Shown here piece after piece: positions 1 to 7,248 of a stretch of DNA of 9,738 bases. Below the pieces are notes generated by a model. It made no database searches and was not told the DNA's origin. It was given only the letters and a program-made list of their open reading frames with translations. Position 1 is the first letter of the stretch. Every line of letters starts with the position of its first letter. The stretch comes from an uncultured Clostridia bacterium (GTDB taxonomy: Bacteria; Bacillota; Clostridia; Oscillospirales; Acutalibacteraceae). Both the position numbers and the translations under genes were made by a program. The stretch spans positions 1-9,738 of the forward strand of contig CALGCE010000087.1 of assembly GCA_937884625.1 (NCBI GenBank), in the 5' to 3' direction.

Positions 1-266
1 CACTCGTAATTTTCGCCGTCTGCCGCAGACTGCAAGTTTTGTTCGGTATCGCCTATGCCGTTTAACTCCTTAAACCACATTTTTGCGTGTTCTTTTTCAT
101 TGTCGGCAGTTTTAAGAAACAAAGCCGCTATCTGCTCATATCCCTCTTTTTTAGCCTTTGATGCAAAATAGGTGTACTTATTTCTCGCTTCCGACTCTCC
201 CGAAAAGGCGGCTCTTAAATTCTGCTCAGTTTTAGTACCTGAATATTTATTTGTTGGTGTTGACAT
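1..266 (-). CDS. rbr: rubrerythrin, N-terminal part (runs off the left edge)
   Basis: Reading leftward from an ATG at 266-264, the frame stays open to the window edge and gives the first 88 residues. They match the N-terminal ferritin-like diiron domain of rubrerythrin: a KYSGTKTEQNL opening, FSGESEARNKYTYFA around residues 21-35 with diiron ligand Glu24, and NEKEHAKMWF around residues 56-65 containing the ExxH metal motif (Glu57, His60). Rubrerythrins are cytoplasmic non-haem iron peroxidases that remove hydrogen peroxide in anaerobes. The C-terminal rubredoxin-like iron domain would lie beyond the window, so I cannot tell full rubrerythrin from a shorter form. The start is supported by GGAG about nine bases upstream. 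Another ATG at 273-271 is out of frame and stops within nine codons. The gene has its own promoter and follows the DUF218 gene on the same strand. Family identification is confident. Confidence 0.93.
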   Translation of the reverse strand, partial: MSTPTNKYSGTKTEQNLRAAFSGESEARNKYTYFASKAKKEGYEQIAALFLKTADNEKEHAKMWFKELNGIGDTEQNLQSAADGENYE

Positions 267-298
267 TTTGCATTACTCCTTTTTATTTATATATGTTT

Positions 299-327
299 AT
301 TATATCACTGTAAAAATAAAATTACAA
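299..327 (-). promoter_or_regulatory. sigma-A promoter for the rubrerythrin gene
   Basis: On the minus strand a -35 box TTGTAA (322-327) is followed after 17 bases by TATAAT (299-304). A TG one base before the -10 makes it an extended -10. It lies between the stop of the DUF218 gene and the rubrerythrin start, so rubrerythrin can be expressed independently. No operator dyad is obvious. Confidence 0.75.
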
Positions 328-330
328 CTT

Positions 331-1479
331 TTACCCTATAAAATTTCCAAAATATCCTATAACGCCTATTACTGCACATACAACGGCTAAAATTATTGCC
401 GTAAATATGTGGGATTTCATATTCATTGCAAGAATACCGAAAAACTCTCTTATAAACCCGTTAGGCCAAAAGTACCATTTGGTATCACCTGCAATACCCT
501 GTGCATCAAGACCTGCCTTGTGTGCCAATATTCCGCTTCTTAACATATGATAGTTAGTAGTAGCAAAAACCACCTTTGCACCAGGGTTTATTTCATCAAT
601 TATTTTTTTAGAGAAGCATAAATTTTCCCATGTGTTTGTAGACTCTTTTTCGGGCAAGACCTCATAACTTTCTGCTCCCCGTGTCAAAAGATACAGTTCC
701 ATAGCAGAGCCTTCGCTCATAACCTCGTTTGGTCCCTTACCGCCAGACGGTATATATTTCATAGGTTTCCCCGTTGCTATTTCCTGTTCCCACGCAAATC
801 TTATCGCCCTGTTTACCCTGCCTTTAAGCAGTGGTAAAAGACCTCCTCTTTTATCAATGGAACAACCTAAAATTATTATGTAATCTCTGTCATAAGCAGG
901 TATTTGTTTTACAGCCTTATATCCCATTATGGCAGTACCTGCAAGTATACATTCAAAGTAACAGAGCATAAGCAGTAAAAACAATGATATTACCGTACTT
1001 AAAATCAAAAACAGACTGTCGGTATTAAGTCCCCTTTGGGCAAAAACCTTTTTTGAAAGTATATCAGTAATAAAGTAGATAAAAACCGTACCTCCGATAT
1101 AAAACAACGCAAAAATAACGCTTAACGCATTATGCAGACGAAATCCCTCGTGACGTATCAAAGCAATATTGCTAACACCTATTAAAACGCTGATTGCTAT
1201 CAGCACAAAAACTGCGTAAAACGAAAACTCTCTCGGGAATGTAATAAGTGCATTATACAGATAGTCCCCCGTTACATTTCCCTTAAAAAGCAAAGTTACA
1301 AAATAGATGGCAAGAACTGTCGAAAGAACCGAAAAAAATACAATTCCGCCTATAAGTTGTATGTTTTTATATGTATACAGTGTTATTTTAAGTGTTCTTT
1401 TTAAATCAACACACATCCATGACGTACATATAATGAGTACGGCAAGTATACATAACAAAATAATATCATAAATGCACAA
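331..1479 (-). CDS. polytopic membrane protein with DUF218 (YdcF/SanA/ElyC-like) domain
   Basis: A 382-residue protein. The first half is membrane: hydrophobic segments near residues 5-21, 42-65, 85-107, 119-141 and 155-183. A soluble DUF218 domain follows at about 198-350, and a final hydrophobic segment at about 357-381. DUF218 hallmarks are DYIIILGCSI (199-208), GRVNRAI (220-226), IPSGGKGPNE (243-252), EKESTNTWEN (277-286) and FATTNYHMLRS (305-315). Relatives such as SanA and ElyC act at the cell envelope in vancomycin tolerance and peptidoglycan precursor metabolism, but the biochemical activity is not established, so I give no specific reaction. The start is TTG at 1479-1477, ten bases after AGGGGG. 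No ATG or GTG lies upstream before an in-frame TGA, and the first internal Met (residue 22) would remove the first membrane segment. It is divergent from dapA and has its own likely promoter. Confidence 0.85.
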   Translation of the reverse strand: MCIYDIILLCILAVLIICTSWMCVDLKRTLKITLYTYKNIQLIGGIVFFSVLSTVLAIYFVTLLFKGNVTGDYLYNALITFPREFSFYAVFVLIAISVLIGVSNIALIRHEGFRLHNALSVIFALFYIGGTVFIYFITDILSKKVFAQRGLNTDSLFLILSTVISLFLLLMLCYFECILAGTAIMGYKAVKQIPAYDRDYIIILGCSIDKRGGLLPLLKGRVNRAIRFAWEQEIATGKPMKYIPSGGKGPNEVMSEGSAMELYLLTRGAESYEVLPEKESTNTWENLCFSKKIIDEINPGAKVVFATTNYHMLRSGILAHKAGLDAQGIAGDTKWYFWPNGFIREFFGILAMNMKSHIFTAIILAVVCAVIGVIGYFGNFIG

Positions 1480-1510
1480 ACCCTGTTTGCCCCCTAAAAG
1501 TTTATAATTT

Positions 1511-1539
1511 ATTATTACATAAAATCAAGTAAAATGCAA
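1511..1539 (-). promoter_or_regulatory. probable promoter of the DUF218 membrane protein gene
   Basis: The minus strand has TTGCAT (1534-1539), 17 bases, then AATAAT (1511-1516) with a TG extended element. It sits about 30 bases before the TTG start. A competing reading, TTGATT-16-TATAAA, lies slightly closer to the gene, so the exact boxes are uncertain. Confidence 0.5.
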
Positions 1540-1560
1540 TGAAAGATTGTTTCAAAACAC

Positions 1561-1589
1561 TTGACAAGGCAATATAAAAATAATATAAT
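1561..1589 (+). promoter_or_regulatory. perfect sigma-A promoter of the dapA-ddh-lysA operon
   Basis: TTGACA at 1561-1566 and TATAAT at 1584-1589 are separated by exactly 17 bases, a full consensus match. Transcription should begin near 1596, leaving a leader of only about 44 bases before dapA. That is too short for a lysine riboswitch or T-box, so the operon looks strongly expressed and is not controlled by a long leader RNA. Confidence 0.88.
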
Positions 1590-1639
1590 TTTTGTGTATA
1601 AAACTTATCAAACATTTATATATAACGAGGTAATGGCTT

Positions 1640-2533
1640 ATGTCAAAAAAGAAAACTGTATTTACGGGTGCCGCAGCGGCAATCATCACACCGTTTAAGG
1701 ACGGTAAAATTGATTTTGATGCCTACGGCAAATATATCGACTGGTTGATAGATAACAATATTGATGCCATTGTATCGGTAGGAACTACGGGCGAAGGTTC
1801 CACGCTTACAGATGCAGAACACAAAGCGGCAATAAAATACTGTGTAGAGCATGTCGGCGGACGTGTGCCTGTAATTGCAGGAACAGGTGCTAATGATACG
1901 GCATATTCAATAGAGTTGTCAAAATACGCCTGTAAGGTAGGGGCTGATGCAGTATTGCTGGTAACACCCTACTATAATAAAGCGACACAAAACGGTCTTT
2001 ACGAATCTTTTAAAGCAATAGCAAATTCCATTGACATACCCTGTATTCTATATAACGTACCGTCCCGTACGGGTTGTAATTTGTTACCCGAAACGGTTTT
2101 GCGTCTTGCAGAAATCGACAATATTGTAGGAATTAAGGAAGCGAGCGGAAACATATCGCAGGTTGCCGAAATTGCGGCTCTTTGCGGAGATAAAATAGAT
2201 ATATATTCAGGTAATGACGACCAAAACCTTGCAATATTTGCACTTGGCGGTAAAGGTGCAATTTCGGTACTTGCCGACATTATGCCAAATGCCGTACATC
2301 AAATGTATGAAAGTTTTGCAAACGGAGATATTAAAACAAGCAGGGCTATACAGTTAGATACCTTACCGCTTATAGATGCTCTTTTCTGTGAAGTCAATCC
2401 AATTCCCGTCAAGGCTGCATGTTCGGCTATGGGATTTTGCGAAAACACTTTACGATTGCCACTTACACCAATAAGTGAAGAGCATAAGAAAACACTTTTA
2501 TCTCTTATGCAACAAAACGGAATTAAAATTTAA
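1640..2533 (+). CDS. dapA: 4-hydroxy-tetrahydrodipicolinate synthase
   Basis: A 297-residue TIM-barrel aldolase of normal length for DapA. It condenses pyruvate with aspartate-4-semialdehyde, the first committed step to diaminopimelate and lysine, in the cytoplasm. Visible hallmarks are the pyruvate-binding GTTGEGSTL (48-56, with Thr49-Thr50), PYYNKATQ (110-117, with the catalytic-triad Tyr), YNVPSRTG (138-145, Tyr138 and Arg143) and the Schiff-base lysine Lys166 in GIKEASGN. The ATG at 1640 has GAGG nine bases upstream; a nearer ATG at 1633 is out of frame. It is the first gene of an operon, with ddh beginning 14 bases after its stop. The complete catalytic set and the neighbouring ddh and lysA make DapA far more likely than a sialic-acid lyase or sugar-acid aldolase of the same superfamily. 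Confidence 0.96.
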   Translation: MSKKKTVFTGAAAAIITPFKDGKIDFDAYGKYIDWLIDNNIDAIVSVGTTGEGSTLTDAEHKAAIKYCVEHVGGRVPVIAGTGANDTAYSIELSKYACKVGADAVLLVTPYYNKATQNGLYESFKAIANSIDIPCILYNVPSRTGCNLLPETVLRLAEIDNIVGIKEASGNISQVAEIAALCGDKIDIYSGNDDQNLAIFALGGKGAISVLADIMPNAVHQMYESFANGDIKTSRAIQLDTLPLIDALFCEVNPIPVKAACSAMGFCENTLRLPLTPISEEHKKTLLSLMQQNGIKI

Positions 2534-2536
2534 AAT

Positions 2537-2542
2537 AGGTGA
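2537..2542 (+). promoter_or_regulatory. ribosome binding site that decides the ddh start
   Basis: AGGTGA lies five bases before TTG at 2548. The same bases contain the GTG (2539) that would be the alternative start, and that GTG has no purine-rich site upstream. The TTG is therefore preferred. Confidence 0.65.
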
Positions 2543-2547
2543 AAAAA

Positions 2548-3534
2548 TTGAGTAAAATTAAAATTGCTGTTTACGGTTACGGAAATTTAGGAAGAGGAGT
2601 AGAATGTGCATCAAGACAAAATGCAGACATCGAACTTACCGGCATATATACACGCCGTGACCCTAAAAGTGTAAAAACCTTATTTAATACTCCTGTATAT
2701 TCGGTATCGGAAATTAAACAGCATAAAAATGAAATAGATGTTCTTGTATTATGCGGTGGCTCTGCTACCGACCTGCCTGAAATGACCCCCGAACTTGCAA
2801 AGGACTTTTGCGTAATAGATTCCTTTGATACCCACGCAAAGATACCCGAACATTTTAATGCGGTTGATAGGTCTGCAAAAAATGGAGGTAATCTTGCACT
2901 TATATCCTGCGGTTGGGACCCGGGACTGTTCAGTGTTAACAGACTGTATGCAACCAGTGTAATGCCCGATGGACAAGATTACACCTTTTGGGGCAGAGGG
3001 GTAAGTCAAGGTCATTCCGACGCTATTAGAAGAATTGACGGCGTTATAGATGCACGTCAGTACACCGTTCCGATAGAGAATGCTGTAAACAGAGTAAAAA
3101 GTGGCGAAATGCCAAAACTCTCGGCTTCAGACAAGCATTTAAGGGAATGTTACGTCGTAGCAGAAGACGGTGCCGATAAAGCAAAAATAGAAAAAGAAAT
3201 AAAAGAAATGCCCAACTATTTTGCAGACTATACTACTACTGTAACCTTTATTACAAAAGAGGAAATGAAAGAGAAACACTCTGCATTGCCACACGGCGGT
3301 ATGGTAATAAGGACGGGAAAAACGGGAACAGACAATCAAAACACAAATACGATAGAGTATAAACTGACACTTGATTCTAACCCTGAATTTACGTCGTCGG
3401 TTCTAATTGCGTATTGCAGAGCGTTAAAGAAAAAATATGATAGGGGAGAGACAGGTTGTATTACGGTATTTGACGTATCGCCTGCCGACCTTTCCCCACT
3501 TGACGGCGAAACTTTAAGGGCAAAATACCTATAA
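2548..3534 (+). CDS. ddh: meso-diaminopimelate D-dehydrogenase
   Basis: A 328-residue NADPH-dependent enzyme that reductively aminates tetrahydrodipicolinate directly to meso-diaminopimelate, bypassing the succinylase, acetylase and aminotransferase routes. From the TTG start the protein opens MSKIKIAVYGYGNLGRG, the Rossmann nucleotide-binding loop right at the N-terminus as in characterised enzymes. Further family signatures are CGGSATDLPE (69-78), ISCGWDPGLFSVNR (119-132), FWGRGVSQGHSDAIRR (147-162) and LPHGGMVIRTG (247-257). Length matches the family. The longer reading from GTG at 2539 adds only three residues and lacks a ribosome binding site. It sits between dapA (14 bases) and lysA (13 bases) in a tight operon. 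Together with LysA it gives the dehydrogenase route. dapB, needed between DapA and Ddh, is not in the window and must be elsewhere. Confidence 0.95.
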   Translation: MSKIKIAVYGYGNLGRGVECASRQNADIELTGIYTRRDPKSVKTLFNTPVYSVSEIKQHKNEIDVLVLCGGSATDLPEMTPELAKDFCVIDSFDTHAKIPEHFNAVDRSAKNGGNLALISCGWDPGLFSVNRLYATSVMPDGQDYTFWGRGVSQGHSDAIRRIDGVIDARQYTVPIENAVNRVKSGEMPKLSASDKHLRECYVVAEDGADKAKIEKEIKEMPNYFADYTTTVTFITKEEMKEKHSALPHGGMVIRTGKTGTDNQNTNTIEYKLTLDSNPEFTSSVLIAYCRALKKKYDRGETGCITVFDVSPADLSPLDGETLRAKYL

Positions 3535-3547
3535 ATCGGAGGATATT

Positions 3548-4876
3548 ATGAACCTGTTTCCATACGAAAAAACAGATTTAATATGCGACAACATCTCCTA
3601 TACTTCATCAGGCAATCTGTCTTTTGCAGGTCACGACCTAAAAGAACTTGCCACAAAATACGGCACACCCACCTATTTTATTGATGAAGAAAGGGTTAGA
3701 AACCGTTGCAGAACATACACAGATGCGGTAAAGGCGGCTTTTGGCGACAAAGGAAAGGTCTTTTACGCCTCAAAAGCAGGTTCGTTTAAGAGAATATATG
3801 AAATAATGAAAGAGGAAGATTTAGGGATAGACGTTGTTTCTTCCGGTGAAATTTACACCGCAATATCAGCATCTTTTCCGCTTTCAAATTCAATGTTTCA
3901 TTCTAACAATAAAACGGACGAAGATATTGCCTACGGCATAGAAAACGGCGTAGGCTATTTCGTTGTCGATAATGAGGAAGAACTTGTCGCAATAGATAGA
4001 ATTTCAGGGCAAAAAGGCAAGGTTCAATCGGTTATTTTAAGGCTTACTCCCGGCATTGATACACATACCTACGAGGCGGTAAACACAGGAAAGGTAGACT
4101 CAAAATTCGGCAGTGCAATAGAAACCGGACAAGCAATGGAAATAACGCAAACCGCACTGAAACTCAAAAATATCCGCTTGTGCGGATTTCACTGTCATAT
4201 AGGAAGTCAGTTGTTTGATTCGGCAGTTTATATTTCCGCTTCAAAAATTATGCTTGAATTTATAGCGTCGGTTAAAGAAGTCTTAAAATTTGAATGTGAA
4301 ATTCTTGATATAGGCGGAGGATACGGCGTAAGATACATAGCAAGTCAACCGCAAATTGATATTGCGTCTATTATTGCTGAAATCGGCAAATACATAACCG
4401 AAAAATGCAGTGAACTTAATATAAATATGCCCACTATTTGTTTTGAGCCCGGAAGAAGTATTATTGCCGATGCAGGTCTTACTTTATATACGGTAGGTAC
4501 GGTTAAGAAAATTACGGGATATAAAAATTATGTGTCGGTTGACGGCGGTATGACGGATAATATACGTTTTGCTCTTTATAATGCCCCGTATACAATTATT
4601 CCCGTTCAAAACACAAGTGTACCAAGGGATATGAAATGCTCGGTAGTCGGAAGATGCTGTGAAAGCGGTGACATTATTGGACAAGATGTTTCTTTGCCGT
4701 CAAATATCGGCAGAAACGACCTGCTTGCGTGTCTTACAACAGGTGCATACCACTATTCAATGGCTTCAAATTACAATAGACTTCCCCGTCCGCCTATTGT
4801 AATGCTTACAAAAGATGACAGTTACTACGCAGTAGAGCGTGAAACGATAGAACATCTTGCCCTGCTCGATGTTTAA
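3548..4876 (+). CDS. lysA: diaminopimelate decarboxylase
   Basis: A 442-residue fold-type III PLP enzyme that decarboxylates meso-diaminopimelate to L-lysine, the last step of the pathway, in the cytoplasm. The PLP lysine is Lys76 in VFYASKAGSF. Other family motifs are HCHIGSQ (215-221), the PLP-phosphate loop GGGYG (256-260), EPGRSI (300-305), RCCESGD (369-375, with the cysteine and glutamate that contribute to the neighbouring subunit's active site in dimeric enzymes) and GAYHYSMASNYN (399-410). Length and domain order (barrel, then C-terminal beta domain) are normal. GGAGG five bases upstream supports the ATG at 3548. It is last in the dapA-ddh-lysA operon, and the diaminopimelate-specific context argues against an ornithine or arginine decarboxylase. 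Confidence 0.96.
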   Translation: MNLFPYEKTDLICDNISYTSSGNLSFAGHDLKELATKYGTPTYFIDEERVRNRCRTYTDAVKAAFGDKGKVFYASKAGSFKRIYEIMKEEDLGIDVVSSGEIYTAISASFPLSNSMFHSNNKTDEDIAYGIENGVGYFVVDNEEELVAIDRISGQKGKVQSVILRLTPGIDTHTYEAVNTGKVDSKFGSAIETGQAMEITQTALKLKNIRLCGFHCHIGSQLFDSAVYISASKIMLEFIASVKEVLKFECEILDIGGGYGVRYIASQPQIDIASIIAEIGKYITEKCSELNINMPTICFEPGRSIIADAGLTLYTVGTVKKITGYKNYVSVDGGMTDNIRFALYNAPYTIIPVQNTSVPRDMKCSVVGRCCESGDIIGQDVSLPSNIGRNDLLACLTTGAYHYSMASNYNRLPRPPIVMLTKDDSYYAVERETIEHLALLDV

Positions 4877-4883
4877 GACGGTA

Positions 4884-4901
4884 CAAAAAATTTATTTTTT
4901 G
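4884..4901 (+). terminator. possible weak AU-only hairpin after lysA
   Basis: A seven-pair inverted repeat (CAAAAAA, loop TTTA, TTTTTTG) lies eight bases past the lysA stop. It is almost entirely A-U and would be unstable, so termination here may be partial. No better terminator is visible before the next promoter. Confidence 0.25.
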
Positions 4902-4912
4902 CTCTATTTTTC

Positions 4913-4941
4913 TTGCAATAGGGCTACCGAAACATTATAAT
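4913..4941 (+). promoter_or_regulatory. promoter of the DUF3048 lipoprotein gene
   Basis: TTGCAA (4913-4918), a 17-base spacer and TATAAT (4936-4941) lie just upstream of the strong ribosome binding site at 4961. This separates the lipoprotein gene from the lysine operon. Confidence 0.72.
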
Positions 4942-4960
4942 GGTAATATAATGTTTTTTT

Positions 4961-4965
4961 GGAGG
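4961..4965 (+). promoter_or_regulatory. ribosome binding site that decides the DUF3048 start
   Basis: GGAGG is nine bases before the ATG at 4975. It lies inside the reading frame that would begin at an upstream ATG (4951), which has no site of its own. The start is therefore 4975. Confidence 0.8.
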
Positions 4966-4974
4966 AAAAAGTCA

Positions 4975-6009
4975 ATGATTAAAAAAATGTCGGCACTTCT
5001 GTTATGCTTACTTATGGTGGTTTGCGTTACAGGTTGTAAAAAGTACAAAGATACAGTAAGCGAACCCACCGTTTCACAAGAAAGTGAGCCGGAAAAACCT
5101 ACATACTATACAAATCCGCTTACGGGCGTTTCGGATTATACAGAAAATATAGCACTTAACCGCCCCGTTGCAATTATGATTAACAATATTAAACCTGCAC
5201 AGTCTGTACAGACAGGGCTTACAAAAGCCGACATAGTTTATGAAACCGAAGTTGAGGGCGGTATCACCCGTCTTATGGCGGTTTTTCAGGACGTATCAAG
5301 CGTATCGCAGATAGGTTCAGTACGTTCCGCAAGATACCCGTATGTTGATTTGGCATTAGGTCATAACGCATTTTATATTCACTGCGGTCAGGACCCGACC
5401 TATTGTGCACCCCATCTTAAAGATATAGAGGATATTTCAATTGATACAGGTAAATTCGGCAAGAGAATAGCAAACGGTCTTTCGTCTGAGCATACCCTTT
5501 ATACCTTTGGTGACGAAATCTGGAAAGGCATTAAATCTACCTTTAAAAATACGACACAGACAAATGCACAAAATTGGCAAAACTTTGCAGGCGATGATGA
5601 AACCGTTGCTTTTGACGGTTTAAGTTGTCAGAAAGTAACCGTTCCTTTCTCAAACAGTTACAGTACATCATTTACATACGATGCAACATCGGGAAAATAT
5701 AACCGTTTGTCGGGCAGCACACCGATAAAGGACTACAAAACAGGAGAAAGCATAAGTGTTAAAAACGTATTTGTTCTTCTCACTACCATAAGCGACTATC
5801 CCGACGGTAAGCACCGTAGGGTAGACCTTGTGGGCGGTGACGGATATTATATTACAAACGGTACCTATACCTTTATCAAATGGACAAAGGGCTCTTCCTC
5901 CTCTTCATTTAAGTTTACCGATACCGACGGCAATCCGCTTAAAGTAAATCAAGGCAACTCTTGGGTTTGCATAGCAGACAAGCGTACTTCAAATCCGACC
6001 GTACAGTAA
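4975..6009 (+). CDS. DUF3048-domain (YerB-like) lipoprotein
   Basis: A 344-residue exported lipoprotein. The N-terminus has a short basic region, a hydrophobic core and a lipobox VTGC with Cys21 as the lipidated residue, followed by a Ser/Glu/Pro-rich linker (about 27-45). The DUF3048 N-terminal domain follows: NPLTG (47-51), RPVAIMINN (63-71), ADIVYETEVEGGITRLMAVF (85-104) and IGSVRSARYPYVDLA (113-127). The C-terminal DUF3048 domain ends in a NPLKV-GNSWV segment. Length is typical of YerB-like proteins. It should be anchored to the outer face of the membrane. The family's role is poorly defined; cell-envelope work is often suspected, and I assign no reaction. Translation from an ATG at 4951 would spoil the signal peptide. 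It is a single-gene unit with its own promoter and terminator. Confidence 0.88.
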   Translation: MIKKMSALLLCLLMVVCVTGCKKYKDTVSEPTVSQESEPEKPTYYTNPLTGVSDYTENIALNRPVAIMINNIKPAQSVQTGLTKADIVYETEVEGGITRLMAVFQDVSSVSQIGSVRSARYPYVDLALGHNAFYIHCGQDPTYCAPHLKDIEDISIDTGKFGKRIANGLSSEHTLYTFGDEIWKGIKSTFKNTTQTNAQNWQNFAGDDETVAFDGLSCQKVTVPFSNSYSTSFTYDATSGKYNRLSGSTPIKDYKTGESISVKNVFVLLTTISDYPDGKHRRVDLVGGDGYYITNGTYTFIKWTKGSSSSSFKFTDTDGNPLKVNQGNSWVCIADKRTSNPTVQ

Positions 6010-6014
6010 AAATT

Positions 6015-6047
6015 ATCGCTTTTCGCATTTTTGCGGAAAGCGATTTT
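6015..6047 (+). terminator. rho-independent terminator of the DUF3048 gene
   Basis: A 13-pair stem starting six bases after the stop (arms 6015-6027 and 6032-6044, one wobble pair, TTTT loop) is followed by further T residues. It cleanly ends the transcript before the AEC promoter. Confidence 0.88.
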
Positions 6048-6067
6048 AAAATACAAAAGATGTTTTC

Positions 6068-6097
6068 TTGGCATAATAATAACACCATTCATATAAT
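6068..6097 (+). promoter_or_regulatory. promoter of the AEC transporter gene
   Basis: TTGGCA (6068-6073), an 18-base spacer and TATAAT (6092-6097) lie immediately before the AGGGGG ribosome binding site (6102-6107). The leader is only about 15 bases, so no riboswitch fits. Confidence 0.68.
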
Positions 6098-6117
6098 TTG
6101 CAGGGGGATATAATTTA

Positions 6118-7026
6118 ATGTTTTCTAATGTTGTTTCACAAGTGGCAATACTTCTTGTCCTTATGCTTGTAGGCGTTTTGCTTACAAAGTTTGGTGTACT
6201 GAAAGAAAACGCAGTAAAAAGTATGACCGACTTGGTACTTTACACCGTAACGCCCTGCGTAATAATAAAATCCTTCGTAAGAAAATTCGAGATGTCGGCA
6301 CTTAAAAATCTGCTTATAAGTTTCCTGATTGCTTTTTTAGCGCATATTTTATTTATTGTTTTAAGCAGGATTATATTTCGTACCAAAGACGAAAGCAAAA
6401 GAAAGGTATTGCAGTTTGCGGTGGTTTTCTCAAATTGCGGATATATGTCACTGCCTTTGCAGGAGGCACTGCTCGGCGACAACGGCATTTTCTATGGCTC
6501 GTCTTTTATTGCAATTTTTAATCTGTTCGTATGGAGTTACGGAATACTGCTTATGAGCGGAGATAAAAAATACCTCTCTGCAAAAAAAATGATAATCAAT
6601 CCGGGAATAATAGGTCTTGTTTTGGGTCTTATAGTATTCTTGTTTTCTGTCCCTCTGCCAAAGGTAATATATGAGCCTATATCTTATATGGCGTCGCTTA
6701 ATACTCCGCTTCCTATGATAATAATCGGTTATCACTTAACTAAAAGCAAAATATTTAAAGGCAGAGCAGGTTTACTTGCAATAGCGGTAAGACTTGTCGT
6801 ATTTCCTTTACTTGCCCTTGCCATTATGTATCTATGCGGTGTAAGAGGGGATATGTTTGTATCGGTGGTTATATCCTGTTGTGCACCAACCGCCGCAATA
6901 ACGACAATGTTTGCCGATAAGTTCGGAGCCGAAACAGCACTTTCGGTTAATTTGGTATCACTCAGCACAATTATTTCTCTTATAACAATTCCACTGATAG
7001 TAACCCTCGCACAGATGTTATCATAA
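6118..7026 (+). CDS. AEC-family permease (auxin efflux carrier-like, MdcF-related)
   Basis: A 302-residue, very hydrophobic protein with about ten membrane segments, the usual size and topology of the bacterial auxin efflux carrier (AEC) family. The first helix covers residues 5-24. The end of the first half carries NCGYMSLPLQEALLGDNG (about 106-123), and the last helices carry CCAPTAAITTMFADKFGAE (about 255-273), both typical of this family. Relatives export or import small organic anions such as malonate or malate, and many are uncharacterised, so the substrate cannot be read from sequence. AGGGGG ten bases upstream supports the ATG. Promoter and terminator flank it, so it is probably monocistronic and not functionally tied to its neighbours. 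Confidence 0.88.
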   Translation: MFSNVVSQVAILLVLMLVGVLLTKFGVLKENAVKSMTDLVLYTVTPCVIIKSFVRKFEMSALKNLLISFLIAFLAHILFIVLSRIIFRTKDESKRKVLQFAVVFSNCGYMSLPLQEALLGDNGIFYGSSFIAIFNLFVWSYGILLMSGDKKYLSAKKMIINPGIIGLVLGLIVFLFSVPLPKVIYEPISYMASLNTPLPMIIIGYHLTKSKIFKGRAGLLAIAVRLVVFPLLALAIMYLCGVRGDMFVSVVISCCAPTAAITTMFADKFGAETALSVNLVSLSTIISLITIPLIVTLAQMLS

Positions 7027-7047
7027 ATATTTTTATAAAAGACACAA

Positions 7048-7077
7048 TGACCGTTCGCACAAAAGTGCGAACGGTCA
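7048..7077. terminator. perfect hairpin terminator shared by convergent units
   Basis: A perfect 13-pair GC-rich stem with an AAAA loop (arms 7048-7060 and 7065-7077) lies 21 bases after the AEC stop. ATATTTT follows on the plus strand. On the minus strand it is followed by a T-rich stretch (TTGTGTCTTTT). It can therefore serve the AEC gene and also the leftward small transcript. Confidence 0.87.
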
Positions 7078-7122
7078 ATATTTTAACAAAATTATTATAT
7101 CAAATATACATTGGTAACACCG

Positions 7123-7215
7123 CTATAATTTATTTTTATGTGGTTTACCGTTTATTACTTCATCGGACTCACCGCTTTCGCTTTATTTTTCACTGTAAAC
7201 CGGTGGATTTTCCAT
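7123..7215 (-). pseudogene. possible interrupted small gene of about 30 codons
   Basis: From ATG at 7215 the frame reads MENPPVYSEK, a TAA (7185-7183), then SESGESDEVINGKPHKNKL to a TAG. A single base change in the TAA would give a continuous 30-residue hydrophilic peptide. The Shine-Dalgarno-like AAGGGAGTGA ends nine bases before the ATG. The frame is short enough to be chance, and the region also has RNA-like pairing, so this is an alternative reading of the same transcript. Confidence 0.2.
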
Positions 7216-7248
7216 TTTCTAAGGTCACTCCCTTTGCTTTCTGTATTT

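Larger units (their letters stand above)
7048..7242 (-). ncRNA. candidate small RNA (or decayed small gene) of unknown function
   Basis: A strong minus-strand promoter (7249-7277) and the hairpin at 7048-7077 bound an independent transcript of about 195 bases with no ordinary gene. It has RNA-like pairing potential: AAGG/CCTT closing a six-base loop (7221-7234), GGTTTAC (7195-7201) with GTAAACC (7142-7148), an enclosed GCGAAAGC with a GNRA-type loop (7174-7181), and one CACCG (7201-7205) that could pair with either of two AGCGGTG copies (7170-7176 and 7118-7124). It also contains a Shine-Dalgarno-like AAGGGAGTGA followed by ATG at 7215, which opens ten codons to a TAA and continues in frame for 19 more to a TAG at 7123. 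It matches no RNA family I can recall, including 6S, SRP RNA, T-box and the common riboswitches. Function is unknown. Confidence 0.4.

Noticed and set aside
172..390. Plus-strand open frame of 72 codons
   Set aside because: It is antisense to the rubrerythrin start, its promoter and the end of the DUF218 gene.
1590..1639. Lysine riboswitch or T-box before dapA
   Set aside because: The leader from the predicted start is only about 44 bases and shows none of the conserved elements.
7078..7115. Extended -10 box TGATATAAT on the minus strand inside the orphan transcript
   Set aside because: There is no matching -35 box and only the terminator lies downstream, so it is probably chance in AT-rich DNA.
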